Below, piece after piece: positions 1-10,910 of a stretch of 62,158 bases of DNA. The stretch's first letter is position 1, and every line of letters begins with the position of its first letter. The stretch is from Stagonosporopsis chrysanthemi (Eukaryota > Ascomycota > Dothideomycetes > Pleosporales > Didymellaceae): positions 1-62,158 of the forward strand of contig JAFISE010000176.1 of assembly GCA_022560025.1 (NCBI GenBank), given 5' to 3'. The notes beneath the pieces were generated by a model. It was not told the origin of the DNA and made no database searches. It saw only the letters and a program-made list of their open reading frames with translations. The translations under genes were made by a program, and so were the position numbers.

Positions 1-211
1 AACCCATCGCGTTGTGTTGTTGTGGATGTGTGAGGATAGGGGTGTTTTGGTGGTTCGGCGCATCACGCGAATCCGCGCATCACGCGCACAGACACGGTAC
101 ATAAGCCGACTCTGGCCCCTCTCAGCTGCGCTGCCTCGCTTCAGAACTCAACACCACTCCCTCACGTGTCCTATGCTCATCTAGCCCGACACAGGCCTGT
201 AAATCGGTCGG

Positions 212-2126
212 ATGCAAGTCGACGGAGGCACCACTGTGCTTAAACCTCCTCGCAAACCTCACCGGAAGGTGAAGACTGGCTGCAAAACATGTCGAATACG
301 GCGGATAAAGTGCGATGAGAACAAGCCCCAATGTTCGAAGTATGTGAGATCAGGGACCAGCACCTGTTTGTTGCTTTCTGACTCGTTCAGATGCACGAGC
401 ACAGGTCGAATGTGTCGCAGTGAGTGCAAGCAGTACGGGAAGATTTGAGGATTGAACTGAGGTTGTATTGTGCGAAGCTACGAACAGTATGTATATATGG
501 GTAGCTGTAAACAGCGCTAGTGCAGGAGAAGCAGCCTCGTCTCATCAAAGGTGAGGTGCAACTGCACGTGAGGCAGGAAATGCCCTCAACCGTGACAGAA
601 TGTGTGATGGCTATATCCAGTGTGAACTCGCCAGGATACACGTTTTTAACAACACGCAAATCAAGTCAGCATGGCCAATCAGAGCGCTGGCTACGCTGCC
701 CGACCTTGGCGATGACATGCACTACCTAGAGTTCTACTACTATGGCGTTGGACCAAAGCTTACTGAATTCTGATCAGGCAGGATACTTCAAATGGCGCAT
801 GCCGAACCTGGCATACGCACCACTTTGATCGCCCTGGCGCATTTGAGTCAGCACCAGAGTGGCAGCCTGCAGCAAGCTCGTCGATCTGCAGTAATTTCCC
901 ACTATGCTAAGCGCAGGCCATTCTGGGTCAGTTACAACAAGGCAACCAGGAGCCTCATCAATCACATGTCCCAGCCATCGTTCTCAGCGGAAGTAGGACT
1001 AGTTATCTGCATGCTCTTTGCTTGCATAGAGTTCTTGCAGGCTGACGCCAGCATGGCGTTCATCTATATCAGAAGCGGTCTGAACATCGTTTACGAGATG
1101 AGGCAACGAAGGAAAGTCGGCTCGATTTCTGGATCTGCAGGTCATAGCAGGAGGCGTAGCAATACGCAGTCAACTGTTATCGAGCAGATCATGGTACCTA
1201 TCCTCACTCAAGCTCTAGCATCTGCCCTTCCATATGGCTCAAGTCTTGCGCGGGATTTAGAATTTCTGGAGTCATGTCCACGTTATTTCACAGCCATAAC
1301 TTTCAACAATTTAAACGATGCACGATTGTCATTCTTTGACATACGAGATGCTGCAATCTTGTTAGCGCGAGATGTGGCCGTCAAGCTGTACACATCAAGG
1401 CCATTTTCATCGTCAGATCGCCAGCGCCAAATTGATGTCATGGACCGTCACTCCACTTGGCATCAGTCTCTTGCGTTACTTGAAAGCTCGCGTGAATGGT
1501 CTCAGAGCGACGCAAATGCTCTCAGCGCCCTTAAGCTGGGCTATTACGCGAGCTTCACCGCCTGCTCTTGCATAATGGACGAAACGCAAATGGCATTTGA
1601 CGCGCACCTGCAAAGTTTTCAGCTACTTCTCAAACATGCTAGGCATCTAATTCAATCTCTCAGTCTTTCTTCTTCTAGCGCATTTATGTCGTCGCATCGA
1701 GCCGCCGCTAACTTCACGTTCGATACTTTCCTCGTTCCCGCGCTGTTCTACACAGCCATTCGCTGCCGCTGCCCTGTAACGCGCCGTATGTCGGTCGATC
1801 TGCTTGTCTTAGACCTAACTCGTGAAGGGCTCTGGGACCCTGAGCAGCATCGAAAGGTAGCCGAGCGGGTGATCGAGATTGAAGAGGCGAATGTTGACTC
1901 AAGAGGCTGGCCAACAGAGGCAGTCAGACTGTGTAGGAGCAGTGTTGACACTGACGTTGATGAGAACAATGGATTCCAGGCCAACTTTCTACACACAAAA
2001 GATATTGCAATCGCGACCGAGAAGTCCTGGAGTGAAAGGCTCACGCTTAGTGATTACAAAATGCCGCTTTCACTTTGTGTCCGCCAGGCAGCAACAACAA
2101 CAACTCCAATCGCGCGGCATCTTTGA
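212..2126 (+). pseudogene. Zn2Cys6 fungal transcription factor, apparently damaged
   Basis: The start encodes a complete Zn2Cys6 binuclear cluster once a 51-nt intron (340-390) is removed: Cys24, 27, 34, 41, 44 and 51, with the basic stretch CRIRRIKCDE. A second donor follows at 420. From 792 to 2126 a long frame reads like the regulatory region of fungal Zn2Cys6 factors; its start, MAHAEPGIRTTLIALAHL, is the usual conserved helix. The preceding conserved block (729-770, EFYYYGVGPKLTEF) lies in the same frame but is cut off by a TGA at 771-773, and I found no intron that removes it cleanly. The linker between 420 and 729 also lacks one convincing frame. By family it would be a nuclear DNA-binding regulator. 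I call it a probable pseudogene or recently damaged allele; an unusual intron at 771 remains possible. Confidence 0.6.
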
Positions 2127-2248
2127 TTGTTCTTCTCATCGCGCGTTCCGACCATCTGAACGACTTTCCTTGCAACACCGCCCCAGAAAAGCCATTGGAA
2201 ACAGCACAGATCGTGCGGGTCAAGGGAAACGAGATAAGTACCAAGGAG

Positions 2249-3280
2249 ATGCCTCCGTTCATCAATGTGAGAAGCTTGCCGCCTACCTCGCCTCCGATCG
2301 CCAACTCGCCAGGAGCGCAATCCCGCAGCGACTTCCAAACTTCGCGATACTCAACGGGTATTCTCACCACAGCAGGCTGGACCCCATTAGACAACACTGC
2401 GTGGCAAATCATCAACAACAGCACAGCCTCACAGGGAAACAAGACAGTAGACTGCGCTGATACTGCTGAGCTACTCAAATGTCACGAAGAAGAGTCCGAC
2501 CGATTTCTGCGCTCGGCGAAAGTTCCATTCTTGAACAACAACGCTGCCGATGACAATTACGAGAACGAGGCTGCCATCGTTCATGAGGAAATTCAGTGTC
2601 TCGACTACGACTCTTACTTTCGCTATGCAGGTTGGAAGGGATGTGCGTCGCTCGAGCAGCACATGACTGGCCCCAGCGAGACGCTCTATGCGCTGGCCCA
2701 GGCAGAAAAGACAGACAGCCCATCAGGTGCTCTCGCGAGCGCGACAAATACCACTATGCCCGGCACACCGACTCTGAATGAGGAGTATGCTGGACAGGCG
2801 ACAGCGGCAGAGCTTTTACACGCAACAATTGCTACAAAGGTGAGTGGACAAGGTGTCGCCGCAGAGGACCTCCTAGTGCAAACGAAGCAAGGAAAGCCTG
2901 TCAAGGCCTTTTTCCACCCGGAAGAAGACGCTTGGCTGCTTCTGTTCCACAGCAAGATTAAAGGCGCTGCCGAAGCTGGACACAACATCAAACTTCCTGG
3001 GACTCGTGCTGTTCTCATAGCCTTCAACGAGTTCTTCCAGGGTCGTGTGTTAAAGGACGAGCGCGACCTTGAGCTACTACCTCGTCGAGCTCGCGAAGAA
3101 AATTCGATGAAGGGTAAGATTACGAAGGCGCATAGCAAGATCTGGTCGCTACGGGGTGTGACGCGCAGGCTATTAGAGGGCAAGCGGGGTGGTGCCGTGT
3201 ATGTTCCTGAGATCACCGAGGAGGAGTTGAGGCAGTATCGCATTGATGGAGTTGTTCGCGGTAAACTTCTCGATGACTGA
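2249..3280 (+). CDS. Hypothetical protein, Myb/SANT-like family member A
   Basis: Single exon, 343 aa. I chose the ATG at 2249 because the open frame before it overlaps the end of the preceding gene and is low-complexity. The N-terminal two thirds are Ser/Thr/Asn-rich and probably disordered. Residues 219-343 form a compact domain starting FFHPEEDAWLLLF, then a conserved FNEFF, a basic RRAREENSMKGKI stretch and PEITEEELRQY near the end. The same order of motifs occurs in three other genes here (33747-35246, 43388-44985 and 48400-49953 on the minus strand). Spacing of tryptophan/aromatic residues in a helical, basic domain suggests a Myb/SANT-like DNA- or chromatin-binding fold. That is inference; I do not recognise a named family. 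No signal peptide or membrane segment is seen. Confidence 0.7.
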   Translation: MPPFINVRSLPPTSPPIANSPGAQSRSDFQTSRYSTGILTTAGWTPLDNTAWQIINNSTASQGNKTVDCADTAELLKCHEEESDRFLRSAKVPFLNNNAADDNYENEAAIVHEEIQCLDYDSYFRYAGWKGCASLEQHMTGPSETLYALAQAEKTDSPSGALASATNTTMPGTPTLNEEYAGQATAAELLHATIATKVSGQGVAAEDLLVQTKQGKPVKAFFHPEEDAWLLLFHSKIKGAAEAGHNIKLPGTRAVLIAFNEFFQGRVLKDERDLELLPRRAREENSMKGKITKAHSKIWSLRGVTRRLLEGKRGGAVYVPEITEEELRQYRIDGVVRGKLLDD

Positions 3281-4110
3281 CCACATCTGAGTTGGAGCCG
3301 TGAGCTTGGGTCATAGTTGCTCGCCTCGCATTGCTATGATTTATCTTTAGGCATAGTCAGAGCGAATTGCATACAGTTTCATCTTTGACACAGGTGTGAT
3401 GATGTCAGCAACTCAACTAATTGGCGCGAAAATTTCCTTTCGCAGCCGACAGCTTAACAAACCTTTTCAAACAGACATGTGTTGAACGTTGTTGTCCAAG
3501 CGCAAGGCTAAAGATATGCCGCACCAACACGTGCATACTTATTGTGCGTGTCATGGGCGTACCCCGCAAACCTTCCGGTGCGCTTGCCTCGGCTCGCCTT
3601 GACCTTCCATTCTTGACGCGCCCCTTCCATGAACAAGCTCGAATGAATTCACCCAAACCACAAAGTTAATTTTTGTCCTGCCTATAAGTCTTAGCATCGA
3701 TGTATTGAATCTATTAGTCTTAACATCAACAGATCAAGCGGGTCAGGATACAGAGTCTTCGGGACCCCGGCTGTAGACAAAGCATCATTGCTTAAATAAG
3801 ATCGTGTCGATCTAGCGCACAGCCTTGCCATAATACAGCATGGAACGCCAATGTCTTTTGAAATGCATGCCTCGGCATCGAAATTCGTGCAAGGAACCTG
3901 TATGGATGCCATCCGCGAGACTAGAGCGCCACGCTTTCGAGAAGTACTGACAGCACAAGTGCTCCCGTCCAGGCGGCCTCGGTTGCGCAACTGCATGCAC
4001 GATTGGCCATGCACGGTGACATAGATAGAAAACCCGCCCAGTACAAAGAAGAACTAATCAGCAGTCACAACTGCAGGTATTAAGCTTGCGAGTTTTCGAC
4101 GGCCTTCACG
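3281..4110. other. Intergenic, 0.8 kb
   Basis: No convincing gene. Overlapping short frames on both strands (for example around 3417-3669 and 3691-4014) show no domain, signal peptide or intron pattern. The right part is presumably the promoter of the downstream esterase. Confidence 0.5.
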
Positions 4111-6084
4111 ATGCGGTTCGACAATCATGCGCTGTTCCTCGCCCTGCCAGCGCTGGCCTCAGCATTAAACTACAATCCCACACCAACCGCGAAGATCGAT
4201 GCTGGCGTACTGATTGGCAAAGCTACAGCTCTCCCAAGTGGCCTTGGACCATCGGTCAACCAGTTCCTCGGTATCCCTTTTGCCCAATCACCTCCGGAGA
4301 GGTTCTCGCCACCACGCAATGCTATCCCTTTCAGCAAGCCTTTGAATGCTACTTCATGGAAGCCGGCCTGCATCCAACAGTTTAGATGTAGGGCACTGAT
4401 ACAATTAGCCTGTGAGCGATGACTCACCATAGTTTAGATCCTCTCGCAAGCCAACAATTCGCTCAAGCTGTGTTCAACAACCCTGGGGGTCGTCCTCCGG
4501 TGGAGTCTGAAGATTGCCTTTACTTGAATGTATATGCTCCATCTGGCTCTCCAGGTGGAAATGGGCGAGCTGTGATGTTTTGGATTTATGGTGGCTCATT
4601 GCAGTTCGGCACTGCAGGCATGTTGTCTCGGGTTGACAGTGGGTCTGTCTAACATGTCTACAGGGTTGAGCACCTACGATGGTAGTGCTCTTGCAGATTA
4701 TGAGGATGTGGTCGTTGTGACTATCAACTACAGAACAAACGGTCAGCACTATCGACAGACTCGCATATCTTCTGCAACTGACACATTTCAGTGTTCGGAT
4801 TTCCAGCATCGCCTGAACTACCAGTGACCGGAAGAAATCTTGGATTCCTAGACCAGAGGTTCGCTCTAGACTGGGTCCAGCGCAACATCCATGCTTTCGG
4901 CGGCGATCCGAGCAAGGTAACGATCTTTGGTGAAAGCGCAGGAGGTTTCTCTGTGGACGCACTTTTGACCAGCTACCCTAAGGGTAGCAAGCCTCCGTTC
5001 CGTGCGGCCATCCTCCAGAGTGGTCAGTATAGTTACCGAGCTGCTCCAGCATCCTCGAGTGTGCCAGCGTGGAACAACCTCACAGCCTCGCTCAATTGTC
5101 CCGGTACACACGGCAGCAACGTGACTTGTGTGCGTGCCGCGAACGCCACTGAAGTCAAGAGAATCATTGAGGTCAATTCGCTCATATTCAATCCCGTTGC
5201 TGACAATGTGACTTTGGTTCAAAGCCCAGCTGCACAGAGATTGAGTGGCAATATCTCCCAAATCCCGGTTTTGACTGGAACCAATTCACAGGAGGGACGG
5301 TACGCGCGTTCGACACCATCGTAAAGATGCCTCGCTAACAGAGTACAGTGTCTTCGCCGTTGAACAGACCAACCTGACAGCTTTCCTGCAGACTACGTTT
5401 GGCGCAGCGCCAGCCTTGATACCAGCAATCACAGCAGCGTACCCAATAGGCAGCCCAGGGATCGCAAACGGCTACGATGCGATTTCAGCAGTCATCACAG
5501 ATGCCACTTTCCAATGCGTAAGTCATGAAGTCACTTTTGAGCACAGCATTGTGTAGAATACGACATAGCATGCTAATGTCCAACAGCCAGCAGCACTATG
5601 GGCGAATGCAACTGCGTCTATCGGAGTACCCACCTGGCGCTACTACTTCAATGCCTCTTTCTCTAACACACAAGCATACCCGCAACTTGGCGCTTACCAC
5701 GCTTCTGAGATCCCACTGGTGTTCGGCACTTATCCTCAGCCAAACACTACAACTCAAGAGTTTGCGCTTGCTTCCTATATGCGAGGTGCATGGGCGCGCT
5801 TCGCGAAGAACCCTCTGGCGGGGCCAGGCTGGAGCCCAGTTGGCACCGGTCAAGCTGGCCCTGTACTATCTGGCGCAAACGATCAAGTCATAGATGGTAT
5901 CTACTACGGTGCAAGCGGAAATGCGACGACCGGTGGCTGGAGCTTGGGTGTGCTGGGCGATGTTGGTCGCGTGAAAGGCGGAGGTGTAACAATCTTCTCA
6001 CAGAGCCAGCTGGACAGCAGGTGCAACCTGTATAGGCCAATCTATGAGGCCGTAGTCGGAAGGACTGGAATGCCGCCCTCCTAG
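4111..6084 (+). CDS. Secreted type-B carboxylesterase
   Basis: Six exons: 4111-4387, 4438-4617, 4664-4741, 4792-5299, 5349-5517, 5587-6084, giving 569 aa, a normal length for the fungal carboxylesterase/lipase type-B family. It would hydrolyse carboxylic esters outside the cell. A signal peptide covers about residues 1-18 (MRFDNHALFLALPALASA). Visible motifs are the N-terminal NQFLGIPFAQ, EDCLYLNVYAP, the nucleophile elbow GESAGG (Ser227), the likely acid Glu346 (NSQEGR) and the catalytic His442 (YHASEIPLVFG). Several N-x-S/T sites fit secretion. Intron 2 (4618-4663) needs a GC donor (CAG|GCATGT); no GT donor keeps the frame there. The other introns are GT-AG of 49-69 nt. It lies next to a second secreted protein on the same strand. 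Substrate cannot be told from sequence. Confidence 0.92.
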
Positions 6085-6280
6085 ATCGAGTGCGATCTCG
6101 GAGTGCGGGGTAGTGGGGCACCTACCGAGCGTGCAACTGCCGCTGTCCCTGGATGACGACAGCCGCACCGTCTACGTCTGAAAGCAACGGCAATAGATCT
6201 CGGTACCATGCGGGTTGTCATATATCTAGTGAAGGCGCCAACAGTGTGACTTCAAATCAATTGGTCTGCAGAAACTCACG

Positions 6281-6875
6281 ATGCACCTCTTATCTCCACT
6301 GGCAATTTTCGCAACCCTCGCGAACTACGTCATGGCTTCAAACTCAACTGACCCTCAGCCTCCGAAGATGACCTTGCTATACCACATGGAAGTCCAGCTC
6401 GGCGAACGCTTCTCACTTGGGCCCGTGCCAAATGGGCAGGAACGCATTGTGATTCCAATTATTGGAGGCACATTCAAAGGGCCGAGGCTCTCCGGTTCGT
6501 TCGCATACATCTCTCCTGCCTCCCAGCGCGCAATATATTGGCGATCTCCATTATTAATATCTGCTGGCTCAAACGGGATTCTGATCGTCCTTAGGCAAAG
6601 TTCTCAACCTTGGCGCCGACTGGCGTCTCACCGACGTTGATGGCAAGATTCGCCCAGACGCGCGGTATAACATACAGACCGACGACGGAACGTGGATCTA
6701 CGTGCAGACGGAGGGTCCAACACAATCGGATGGAAGAACGTTGCTGCGAGGAAAGTTCGAAACTGCGACGAATGGGACATATAATTGGCTGAATGATGTT
6801 GTTGCTGTGGGTGTGTTGACGAGGAGTGGGACGGAGGGCGTGACCATTGATATGTGGGAGGCAAATGCGCCGTGA
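6281..6875 (+). CDS. Secreted DUF3237 family protein
   Basis: Two exons (6281-6494, 6595-6875) joined by a 100-nt GT-AG intron, 164 aa. A hydrophobic start (MHLLSPLAIFATLANYVMA) looks like a signal peptide. The mature part follows the DUF3237 pattern: an early strand with IPIIGGTFKGPRLSG, then GADWRLTDVDGKIRPDARY, an IQTDDGTWIYVQTEG strand and a C-terminal GVTIDMWEANAP. Such proteins are small beta-barrels of unknown biochemical role, often found near oxidoreductases and esterases. It follows the carboxylesterase by 196 bp on the same strand, so they may act on related extracellular substrates (inference). The intron placement restores the diagnostic G-ADWR block, which supports the model. 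Confidence 0.88.
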
Positions 6876-7235
6876 ACTGTAGAAAGAGAAGTGAGGATTT
6901 CCCAATTTACCGCCAAATGCTGACTAGGCATCGTCACATAAGGCAAGAATCAAGATAGGCCAAAAATCACCAAAAGTATCCCTGCAGTAGTGTGAGTCTG
7001 CACTATGCAGAAGTTACCGGAAAATTAGTTGGAGCCTGACACAAGTTTGTAAAGTCGGTTGTCAATCGTAGTGCGACTATCTGGCATTCGTGACGTGTTT
7101 GGTGCTCGTGCCGAATCGAAACGCTTTTCGCGAAGTTCCATGATATCAGTATCATTTCATCTCTCAACTCAAATGAGGCAATTTGTGTTCAGTAGCCTCA
7201 CCGTGGAGTCGTCATCTGCACTATCAGTACCCTGC

Positions 7236-8426
7236 TCACTCGGCCCCCTCACCTGCACCCCCGAAGCGGGGAAGTCGATAAGCACCCCGGAAGTCGTTCC
7301 ACTGAAGAGCCGCGAACCGATCATGCAAGTCCTCAATATCCCATTGTACAATGAAGTCCTGAACCTTGTTGCAGAACTTCTCCTTGACAGCTTTAGATTT
7401 CTTCGCAGCCGTGTAGCGCTCGAAGTTGTACATCCGTCCATATTCGAAATGTGCAGCTTCGGGTAGACGATCATTCAGCCGAGCGAGGACCTTGGCCATC
7501 TCGACACCATTCGCACCTGTTGGTAGCCAGGGGTTCGATGGAGTAGTGCGGCAAATTCGACAATGACGGCGGATCGCGCATCCGTGGTTGGAAATGGAGA
7601 GGGCCAACAGCGCTGAGACGGCGGCGGCAATGGAATTCGTTGGAGCAGCCTGAGAAGTGTCGGTGCTCTGATTCTGGGAAGTAGACCTGCCAGCTTCTTC
7701 GCGTCTTACTTTGCCCGTGGGCCCTTGCGTCTGAGTGGTAGCAACGTCCAGCGACTTCGAGCCGAAGCCATGGGCCACCAGGGTAGTGCTCGAATCCGAG
7801 ACGACTGGCTGCACTGACACGTTCTCTGCACCTTCAGCCGTCAGGTCCATGCCAATCTTATTTGGTGGTGACGGAATAGATGGAGGTCCCTCTCCCCGGA
7901 CTCGCTTGGGACGGTTGATCATCTGTAGACTTGGTCCGCCGTGAGACTCAATCGCGACATGCTGGCGCTTGCTTGGCCTGTGTCCCCACACACTCTCCAA
8001 TTGAGCATACACAGCGCCTCGAGGTGGCTCAAACGATGTAATTGGACGACGTGAAGCTGCAACTGCGTTAGGATTATTCGACACATCCACCAAGCGCGCT
8101 GTATCTGGCCAAGGCTCGTCATCTCCTAAGTCTTCCGGGTCGACAATAGGGTCCAGACGAAACCTAGTCATCGGCGGGAAGTCTAGCTCCTGGTTCAGAT
8201 CCCGACACCAAGCGAGGACTTTCAGGATGCGTGGGTCTTCGATAATCAAATGCTTGTACATCGCATCGTGGAGTCGAGCTTCTGCGCGAAAGATGAGTCC
8301 ACCGGGCGCGATAAACAAGGTGAACTGTTCTAAGGTTGCGAAGTCGAAGCCGGGGACCAATCCTCTTGGAAGACGTGCTTGCCACTCCACCTCTTGTATA
8401 CCGTGATTGACGTTGTTGTCTGCCAT
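7236..8426 (-). CDS. Hypothetical protein, 395 aa
   Basis: Single uninterrupted frame on the minus strand. The ATG at 8426 (MADNNVNHGIQEVEW) is preferred over an in-frame ATG 31 codons upstream, because the longer form adds a segment unlike the rest. The N-terminal 120 residues look folded. The middle (about 140-290) is Pro/Ser/Gln-rich and probably disordered. The C-terminus (about 300-395) has two short Cys/His clusters (CAIRRHCRIC) and a charged helical stretch (AAKKSKAVKEKFCNKVQDF). I recognise no family. It converges on the DUF3237 gene with about 360 bp between them. The cysteine cluster might bind metal, but spacing does not fit a standard zinc finger. Confidence 0.6.
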   Translation of the reverse strand: MADNNVNHGIQEVEWQARLPRGLVPGFDFATLEQFTLFIAPGGLIFRAEARLHDAMYKHLIIEDPRILKVLAWCRDLNQELDFPPMTRFRLDPIVDPEDLGDDEPWPDTARLVDVSNNPNAVAASRRPITSFEPPRGAVYAQLESVWGHRPSKRQHVAIESHGGPSLQMINRPKRVRGEGPPSIPSPPNKIGMDLTAEGAENVSVQPVVSDSSTTLVAHGFGSKSLDVATTQTQGPTGKVRREEAGRSTSQNQSTDTSQAAPTNSIAAAVSALLALSISNHGCAIRRHCRICRTTPSNPWLPTGANGVEMAKVLARLNDRLPEAAHFEYGRMYNFERYTAAKKSKAVKEKFCNKVQDFIVQWDIEDLHDRFAALQWNDFRGAYRLPRFGGAGEGAE

Positions 8427-9460
8427 TTCGTAGGTTCGATTGGTTGAGAAAAGGTCGAAGTGGGTAGAGTGGGGTAAGCGTTCTGCGAACGTGATGAAGG
8501 ACCAGGGTGGCATGTCCACGTGATGAGCCCTTCACCCTTTCACTCGCTCATTCACAAGTGAAGCTTTCGGCTAAAACTTTCAAGAGAGTCTCCCAATGCA
8601 GTCATGTAAGAGTGACGCTTGATGCCTCATCGCAGGGCCATTCACTCCTGACTTGGGCGGTCGACATCATAAAAATGCGAAGCCGCACGAAACAAATCTG
8701 TTTACGACGTGGGATCTTCATCATACTTACTGCGTCTTCTACTGAGTTTTGTATCCTCTTGGATCTGCAGGAGGTCTACAGAGAACCCAACTATGACATT
8801 TGTCCATCCGTATCTGACAGAGGGCGATTCGTGCCTATGTCAATGAACATACAAAACGGTCTGGTAGGATCAATGACAGGAGGTTGTCTATATTCTGTCA
8901 ATGGTCGCAGTTGTGTTAAGTGTATGGTGATGTGAAGTGTCCATTAGCTCAAAGATGATTTGTCAGTCTCGAAAGAGGCCCAGCCTCATCTTCATTTGAG
9001 TCGCCTCCAAGGGCCTCGTTATTCAAACGCTCTGAATATCGGATGATGAAATGCCCGGGATTCGCACGATGTTCGCGCTACACTGTTACGTAGTGCCGTT
9101 AGTGACACCGAGATGCCGAAGATGCCGATTCTTTGCCGGCGTCACAGCGGAATCTGAACGAACGGCAGCGCTGCCGATGGTATGCCGCCCTGTGATAGAT
9201 GATGCGAGCGTGGGTCTATATGAGTAGAATGCTACTTTGGAAGCTTGCGGGTTCCACATATTCTGCTTACTTCCCTGCAGCATCGTATACATGTGCTACG
9301 AGGCCGCAGACTTGCGCCGCCAAATCGGGACATCAGGAGACATTGAATTTAATATTGTCAGGGATCGGACAGATACAATCAAATGTGTCATAACGAAAAT
9401 GTCTCCATTGTTGCCGCTAATCCTTCGTAGTACTGCCTGTGAAAACGGTTGTAAGTGCAG
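8427..9460. other. Divergent intergenic region upstream of the cyanide hydratase
   Basis: About 1 kb between divergent genes. A 142-codon frame at 8507-8935 has no recognisable content and starts inside the 5' end of the neighbouring gene. The region most likely holds the promoters of both genes. Confidence 0.5.
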
Positions 9461-9468
9461 TATATAAA
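9461..9468 (+). promoter_or_regulatory. TATA box of the cyanide hydratase gene
   Basis: The octamer TATATAAA lies 99 nt upstream of the ATG at 9567, a normal position for a fungal TATA promoter. Strong TATA boxes in fungi often belong to inducible genes, which fits an enzyme made on exposure to cyanide. Confidence 0.6.
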
Positions 9469-9566
9469 CGTCCAGCGCATGGCGTGAACACCTGAAAACG
9501 AAACGATTATCCTCTACAACATCCAAAGCACTTTGTTATCTCAGAACATCACTTTTGATCTTCACC

Positions 9567-10768
9567 ATGCCTCTCACCAAGTATAAGGCCGCCGCTGTCA
9601 CCTCCGAGCCATGCTGGTTCGATCTGGAGGCTGGCATCCAGAAGACTATCGCTTTCATCAACGAGGCTGGCGAAGCTGGTTGCAAGCTCATCGCATTTCC
9701 CGAAGTCTGGATTCCAGGCTACCCTTACTGGATGTGGAAGGTCAACTACCAGCAGTCGCTTCCTATGCTGAAGAAGTACCGCGAGAACTCTCTTCCCATT
9801 GATTCTGAGGAGTTCAGACGTATCCGACGCGCCGCTAGAGATAACCAAATGTGAGCAAACTCAATTCTGCTGTTTTTCACAGTATTGACGAATTTCAGCT
9901 ACGTCTCACTCGGCTTCTCAGAGATCGATCATGCCACACTATACTTGACTCAGACTCTGATCGACTCAACTGGTGAGGTCATCAACCACCGCCGCAAGAT
10001 CAAGCCCACACACGTGGAGAAGCTTGTCTACGGCGACGGTGCCGGTGACACCTTCAAGTCAGTCACTCAAACGGAGCTTGGCCGTTTGGGTCAGCTCAAC
10101 TGCTGGGAGAACATGAATCCATTCCTCAAGGCTCTCAACGTATCGGAAGGGGAGCAGATCCACATCGCAGCATGGCCTGTCTACCCTGGTAAAGAAACGC
10201 TCAAGTATCCAGACCCAGCTACGAACGTTGCCGAGCCAGCGTCTGACCTCGTCACTCCTGCATATGCCATAGAGACTGGCACATGGACTTTGGCACCATT
10301 CCAAAGGCTGAGTGTGGAGGGTCTGAAGAAGACAACGCCTGAGGGCGTGGAGCCCGAGACTGATCCTTCGACTTACAACGGACACGCGCGTATCTACAAG
10401 CCTGACGGCACACTGGTTGCGAAGCCCGACAAGGACTTCGACGGCCTGCTCTTTGTTGATGTAAGTCTCTATGATCTGACACTAGTGGCCTGATCTTAAT
10501 CTTCGAACAGATTGACCTCAACGAGTGCCACCTCACCAAGGCCCTAGCTGACTTCTCGGGTCACTACATGCGCCCCGACCTCATTCGTCTGCTTGTCGAT
10601 ACTCGCCGCAAGGAGCTCATCACTGAGGCAGACCCCCAAGGAGGCATCTCTTCCTACTCGACTCGTGAGCGCTTGGGCCTGAACGCACCTCTTGATGCTG
10701 AGGAGGGTCAGAAGAAGAGGGCTGTTGGTGCTGCTTCACGCAATGTGGAAAGCTCCAATGCCTTGTAA
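9567..10768 (+). CDS. Cyanide hydratase (nitrilase superfamily)
   Basis: Three exons (9567-9850, 9899-10460, 10511-10768), 367 aa, the usual size of fungal cyanide hydratase. The enzyme converts HCN to formamide (EC 4.2.1.66) in the cytosol, usually as large spiral oligomers. The nitrilase catalytic triad is in place: Glu46 in FPEVWIPGYPYWMW, Lys128 in HRRKIKPTHVEK and Cys163 in QLNCWENMNPFLKALNV. The NCWENMNPF context and the extended C-terminal tail (after about 300) are typical of cyanide hydratases rather than general nitrilases. Both introns are short GT-AG and interrupt no motif. A TATA box precedes it and a PRXL2-like gene converges on it from the right. Nothing looks damaged; a related nitrilase activity is the main alternative. 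Confidence 0.95.
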
Positions 10769-10910
10769 CTCATAATGAGAACGGGTTGTGGTTTCCCGCT
10801 TAAAGCCTAGCGTGTTTCTCAAGCACTCATGTATATAAATTCCCCGCTCCGAATCCAATCAAGTATTTGTAACCGGTTTCGATGTCCCATTTTCAGTTTT
10901 GGGGCCTGAG

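Noticed and set aside
8507..8935. 142-codon plus-strand frame
   Set aside because: Overlaps the 5' part of the neighbouring minus-strand gene region, has no family motif and no intron structure; treated as promoter DNA.
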